From Bhargavaea changchunensis (GTDB taxonomy: Bacteria; Bacillota; Bacilli; Bacillales_A; Planococcaceae), in contig NZ_JBHTCT010000003.1 of assembly GCF_042665595.1 (NCBI RefSeq), positions 124,001-188,000 of the forward strand: a stretch of DNA of 64,000 nt, read 5' to 3'. The notes beneath the pieces were generated by a model that worked only from the letters and a program-made list of their open reading frames with translations, was not told the origin of the DNA and searched no databases. This document shows, one piece after another, positions 61,711 through 64,000 of this stretch. Within the stretch, counting starts at the first letter, position 1. Each line of letters opens with the position of its first letter. A program made the position numbers and the translations under genes.

Positions 61711-62925
61711 ATGAGCAGCGATCTTCTTGAAGCGCTCAACGCCCTTGAGCAACAAAAGGGCATTTCGAGGGATGTGCTTGTCGAGGCGATTGAAACCGCC
61801 CTCGTCACCGCATACCGCCGCAATTTCAACCAGGCGCAGAACGTCCGTGTCGATTTGAACATGGACGCAGGCACGATGAAAGTGTACTCGCGCAAGGATG
61901 TCGTCGAGGAGGTCGAGGATGACCGCCTGCAGGTCTCGCTTGAGGAAGCTCGCAAAGTCAATCCTCTGTATGAGATCGGTGACGTGCTGGAAGAGGAAGT
62001 GACTCCACGGAACTTCGGCCGCATCGCAGCCCAGACGGCGAAACAGGTTGTCACGCAACGTGTACGCGAGGCTGAACGCGGCATGATCTACGATGAGTAT
62101 GTGGACCGGCAAGACGACATCGTCAACGGTGTCGTCGAACGCTTGGATCCGCGCAACATCTATGTGAGCCTGGGCAAGGTGGAAGCGGTTCTTCCCCAGA
62201 ATGAGCAGATCCCATCCGAAACCTACCGCCCGCATGACCGCATCAAGGTATATATCACGAAAGTGGAGCGTGCTTCCCGTGGCCCGCAAGTGTTCGTTTC
62301 GCGGACTCATCCCGGCCTGCTGCGCCGACTGTTCGAGATGGAAGTGCCGGAAATCTATGACGGCATCGTCGAGATCAAGTCAATTGCCCGTGAGGCCGGC
62401 GACCGCTCCAAAATTTCAGTCTATGCCCATGATGAAGATGTCGATCCTGTCGGTTCCTGCGTCGGAGCCCGGGGCAACCGGGTACAGACGATCGTGGATG
62501 AATTGTCCGGGGAAAAGATCGATATCGTGGAATGGTCCGAGAATCCGGAAATTTTTGTGGCGAATGCACTGAGCCCTGCCAAAGTGCTGGATGTACTCGT
62601 CAATGAAGAGGACAAGTCGACTACAGTCGTCGTTCCTGACTACCAGCTTTCCCTCGCCATCGGCAAACGCGGGCAGAACGCCCGCCTTGCGGCAAAACTT
62701 ACCGGCTGGAAGATCGACATCAAGAGTGAGGCGGATGCAACGGAACTTGGCATCTACCCCCGAACGGTGACCGATGAGCCGGAAGAACAATGGGAAGACG
62801 AAGAGTGGACCGAAGATGCCGGCGGCCTGTATGATGAACCGGGCATAGGCGATCGGAACCCGGAAAATATCGACCTGTACGAAGACGTACGGGATGAAGA
62901 CGAAGCTGAATCGAAAGAAGACTGA
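61711..62925 (+). CDS. nusA: Transcription termination/antitermination factor NusA
   Basis: NusA binds RNA polymerase and stimulates pausing and intrinsic termination. The 404-residue protein has an N-terminal polymerase-binding domain (about 1-125), an S1 domain (about 130-200), and two KH domains (about 205-350; VGARGNRVQTIVDELSGEKI and SLAIGKRGQNARLAAKLTGW). It then carries an acidic tail of about 50 residues rich in Glu and Asp, longer than in B. subtilis NusA (371 residues). Confidence 0.96.
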   Translation: MSSDLLEALNALEQQKGISRDVLVEAIETALVTAYRRNFNQAQNVRVDLNMDAGTMKVYSRKDVVEEVEDDRLQVSLEEARKVNPLYEIGDVLEEEVTPRNFGRIAAQTAKQVVTQRVREAERGMIYDEYVDRQDDIVNGVVERLDPRNIYVSLGKVEAVLPQNEQIPSETYRPHDRIKVYITKVERASRGPQVFVSRTHPGLLRRLFEMEVPEIYDGIVEIKSIAREAGDRSKISVYAHDEDVDPVGSCVGARGNRVQTIVDELSGEKIDIVEWSENPEIFVANALSPAKVLDVLVNEEDKSTTVVVPDYQLSLAIGKRGQNARLAAKLTGWKIDIKSEADATELGIYPRTVTDEPEEQWEDEEWTEDAGGLYDEPGIGDRNPENIDLYEDVRDEDEAESKED

Positions 62926-62945
62926 CTCTTGAAAGGATGGGAGCA

Positions 62946-63224
62946 ATGGGGAACGGCAAGAAAATCCCTCTCCGGAGATGCTCGGCAACCGGCGAAATGT
63001 TCCCGAAAAAAGAGATGATCCGCGTCGTCCGGACAAAGGAAGGCGAAGTTTCCGTGGATCCGACAGGAAAGAAGTCGGGCCGCGGCACCTACATCTCCAA
63101 ATCGGAAAAGGCTGTTGAAATGGCGAAAAAGCGGAAATCGCTGGACAGCCAGCTGGGCGTCAAAGTTCCTGAAGAAATCTACGATGAGGTACTGCGCCTC
63201 ATCCTGAGAGAAAAACTGCTATGA
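62946..63224 (+). CDS. rnpM: RNase P modulator RnpM (YlxR)
   Basis: YlxR-family proteins were recently shown to bind and modulate RNase P RNA. The 92-residue product has IPLRRCSATGEMFPKKEMIR and DPTGKKSGRGTYIS, the family core. ATG 62946 is eight bases after AAAGGA (62932-62937); ATG 62937 overlaps that site and is less likely. The stop overlaps the next gene. Confidence 0.92.
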   Translation: MGNGKKIPLRRCSATGEMFPKKEMIRVVRTKEGEVSVDPTGKKSGRGTYISKSEKAVEMAKKRKSLDSQLGVKVPEEIYDEVLRLILREKLL

Positions 63225-63538
63225 ACGAACAAAAGATTTACAGCCTATTGGGGCTGGCGGCGCGCGCCCGCAAAATTGCGACAGGCGAGGATCTCGCCAT
63301 CGAAGCGATCCGTTCGGGAAAAGCGAAGCTTGTCATTCTGTCTGGCGATGCTTCGGACAATACCCGTGGCAAAGTCACTGACAAGGGTGCCCATTACGGA
63401 ATTCCAGTGCATGAGTTCGGGACGAGATACGAACTGGGCCATGCAATCGGAAAGGAGGCGCGCGTCACACTGGCGATATTGGACAGCGGCTTTGCGAAAA
63501 AGCTGTCCAGCCTGCTTGAGGAACCAGAGGAGGACTGA
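63221..63538 (+). CDS. rplGA: L7Ae-family RNA-binding protein YlxQ
   Basis: This K-turn-binding protein is related to archaeal L7Ae and is not a core ribosomal protein. The 105-residue product shows LLGLAARARKIATGEDLAIEAI, KAKLVILSGDASDNT and a C-terminal helix. It overlaps rnpM (ATGA) and precedes infB. The exact role is unclear. Confidence 0.92.
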   Translation: MNEQKIYSLLGLAARARKIATGEDLAIEAIRSGKAKLVILSGDASDNTRGKVTDKGAHYGIPVHEFGTRYELGHAIGKEARVTLAILDSGFAKKLSSLLEEPEED

Positions 63539-63542
63539 CTGA

Positions 63543-64000
63543 ATGACGAAAATGAGAGTTCATGAATATGCGAAAAAGGTGAATAAGTCGAGCCGTGAAG
63601 TCATTGACGAGCTGGACAAAATGAAGGTGGACGTCAAGAACCATATGTCGGTGCTTGACAGTGATGTAACATCAAAGCTGGACCGTAAATTCGGTCAGGG
63701 CGGGAGCCGTCCGAACAATCAGAGCGGCAATCGTCCGGCAGGCCAAAACGGCGGTAACCGCCAGGGTGGTCAAGGCGGCGGCAATCGTCCGGCAGGCCAG
63801 GGCGGCGGCAACCGTCCGGCAGGCCAAGGCGGCGGCAATCGTCCGTCAGGCCAGGGCAGCGGCAATCGTCCGTCAGGCCAAGGCGGCGGCAACCGTCCGT
63901 CAGGCCAGGGCGGCGGCAACCGTCCGTCAGGCCAGGGCGGCGGCAACCGTCCGTCAGGCCAGGGCGGCAGCAATCGTCCGTCAGGCCAGGGCAGCGGCAA
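63543..64000 (+). CDS. infB: Translation initiation factor IF-2, N-terminal part (cut by window end)
   Basis: IF-2 places fMet-tRNA on the ribosome. Only the first 152 codons are present. They open MTKMRVHEYAKKVNKSSREV, the conserved IF2_N helical domain (about 1-55), followed by a low-complexity region rich in Gly, Asn, Arg, Pro and Gln built of 9-residue repeats. GAGGAGG (63527-63533) lies nine bases upstream. The GTPase domain lies outside the window. The repeat composition differs from the Lys/Glu-rich linker of B. subtilis. Confidence 0.95.
   Translation, partial: MTKMRVHEYAKKVNKSSREVIDELDKMKVDVKNHMSVLDSDVTSKLDRKFGQGGSRPNNQSGNRPAGQNGGNRQGGQGGGNRPAGQGGGNRPAGQGGGNRPSGQGSGNRPSGQGGGNRPSGQGGGNRPSGQGGGNRPSGQGGSNRPSGQGSG
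63774..64000 (+). repeat. 27-bp in-frame minisatellite in infB
   Basis: Eight complete 27-bp units (63774-63989) plus a partial ninth encode GGGNRPAGQ, GGGNRPSGQ or variants GSGNRPSGQ and GGSNRPSGQ. Two degenerate units precede them (from about 63720). Most differences are third-base (AAT/AAC, CAA/CAG) or GCA/TCA. The array continues past the window. Confidence 0.95.

Noticed and set aside
63770..64000. Minus-strand Pro/Trp-rich repeat peptide and a CRISPR-like spaced repeat
   Set aside because: It is the reverse reading of the infB minisatellite. Units are contiguous in frame with no unique spacers, so it is not a CRISPR array.

Overview
The window is a 64-kb stretch of the conserved core chromosome of a Gram-positive bacterium of the order Bacillales. 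Gene order is the classic rqcH-gmk-rpoZ ... smc-ftsY-ffh ... topA-codY-rpsB-tsf ... polC-nusA-infB run known from Bacillus and Staphylococcus. Base composition is clearly richer in G+C than in most of that group. Protein sequences look closest to Planococcaceae (Caryophanaceae). A high-GC member such as Bhargavaea is my best guess, but this is inference from remembered family features, not a search. No phage, transposase, CRISPR array, tRNA or rRNA is visible.

Layout. 0.2-1.9 kb: rqcH (ribosome rescue) on the minus strand. 2-14.6 kb: a tightly packed plus-strand run, gmk-rpoZ-coaBC-priA-def-fmt-rsmB-prpC-prkC-rsgA-rpe-thiN, ending in a tiny SpoVM-like gene whose stop codon lies in a terminator; rpmB faces it on the minus strand. 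15-17 kb: asp23/yloU and fakA. 17.2-20.8 kb: the serine deaminase genes sdaAB-sdaAA, behind a promoter with a good catabolite-responsive element, then recG. 21-24.7 kb: the FapR-controlled lipid operon fapR-plsX-fabD-fabG-acpP. 24.8-34 kb: rnc-smc-ftsY, ylxM-ffh, rpsP-khpA, rimM-trmD. 34-43.6 kb: rplS, lepB, rbgA, rnhB, sucCD, dprA, topA, trmFO. 43.7-47.4 kb: xerC-hslV-hslU-codY. 47.7-50.8 kb: rpsB-tsf and pyrH-frr. 50.9-61 kb: uppS-cdsA-dxr-rseP-proS-polC. 61.1 kb to the end: the nusA operon rimP-nusA-rnpM-rplGA-infB, with infB cut by the window edge.

The genes serve translation (initiation, tRNA and rRNA modification, ribosome assembly, rescue), protein targeting, chromosome maintenance, replication restart, phospholipid and isoprenoid precursor synthesis, Ser/Thr phosphosignalling at the envelope, and nutrient sensing through CodY. 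Many neighbours overlap by four bases (ATGA) or one (TAATG), indicating translational coupling. GTG and TTG starts are frequent (prpC, rsgA, sdaAA, recG, acpP, smc, rnhB, cdsA). Most transcription units end in strong, visible terminators.

I found no wholly new multi-gene system. The best leads are small: a SpoVM-like peptide with an added strongly basic tail; a 27-bp in-frame minisatellite in the N-terminal region of IF2; a promoter-terminator-rimP arrangement that fits NusA-dependent attenuation; two kinds of intergenic repeat (20.9 kb and 32.0 kb); a CodY-like box over the codY promoter; and the absence of the flagellar/chemotaxis locus that B. subtilis carries between codY and rpsB.
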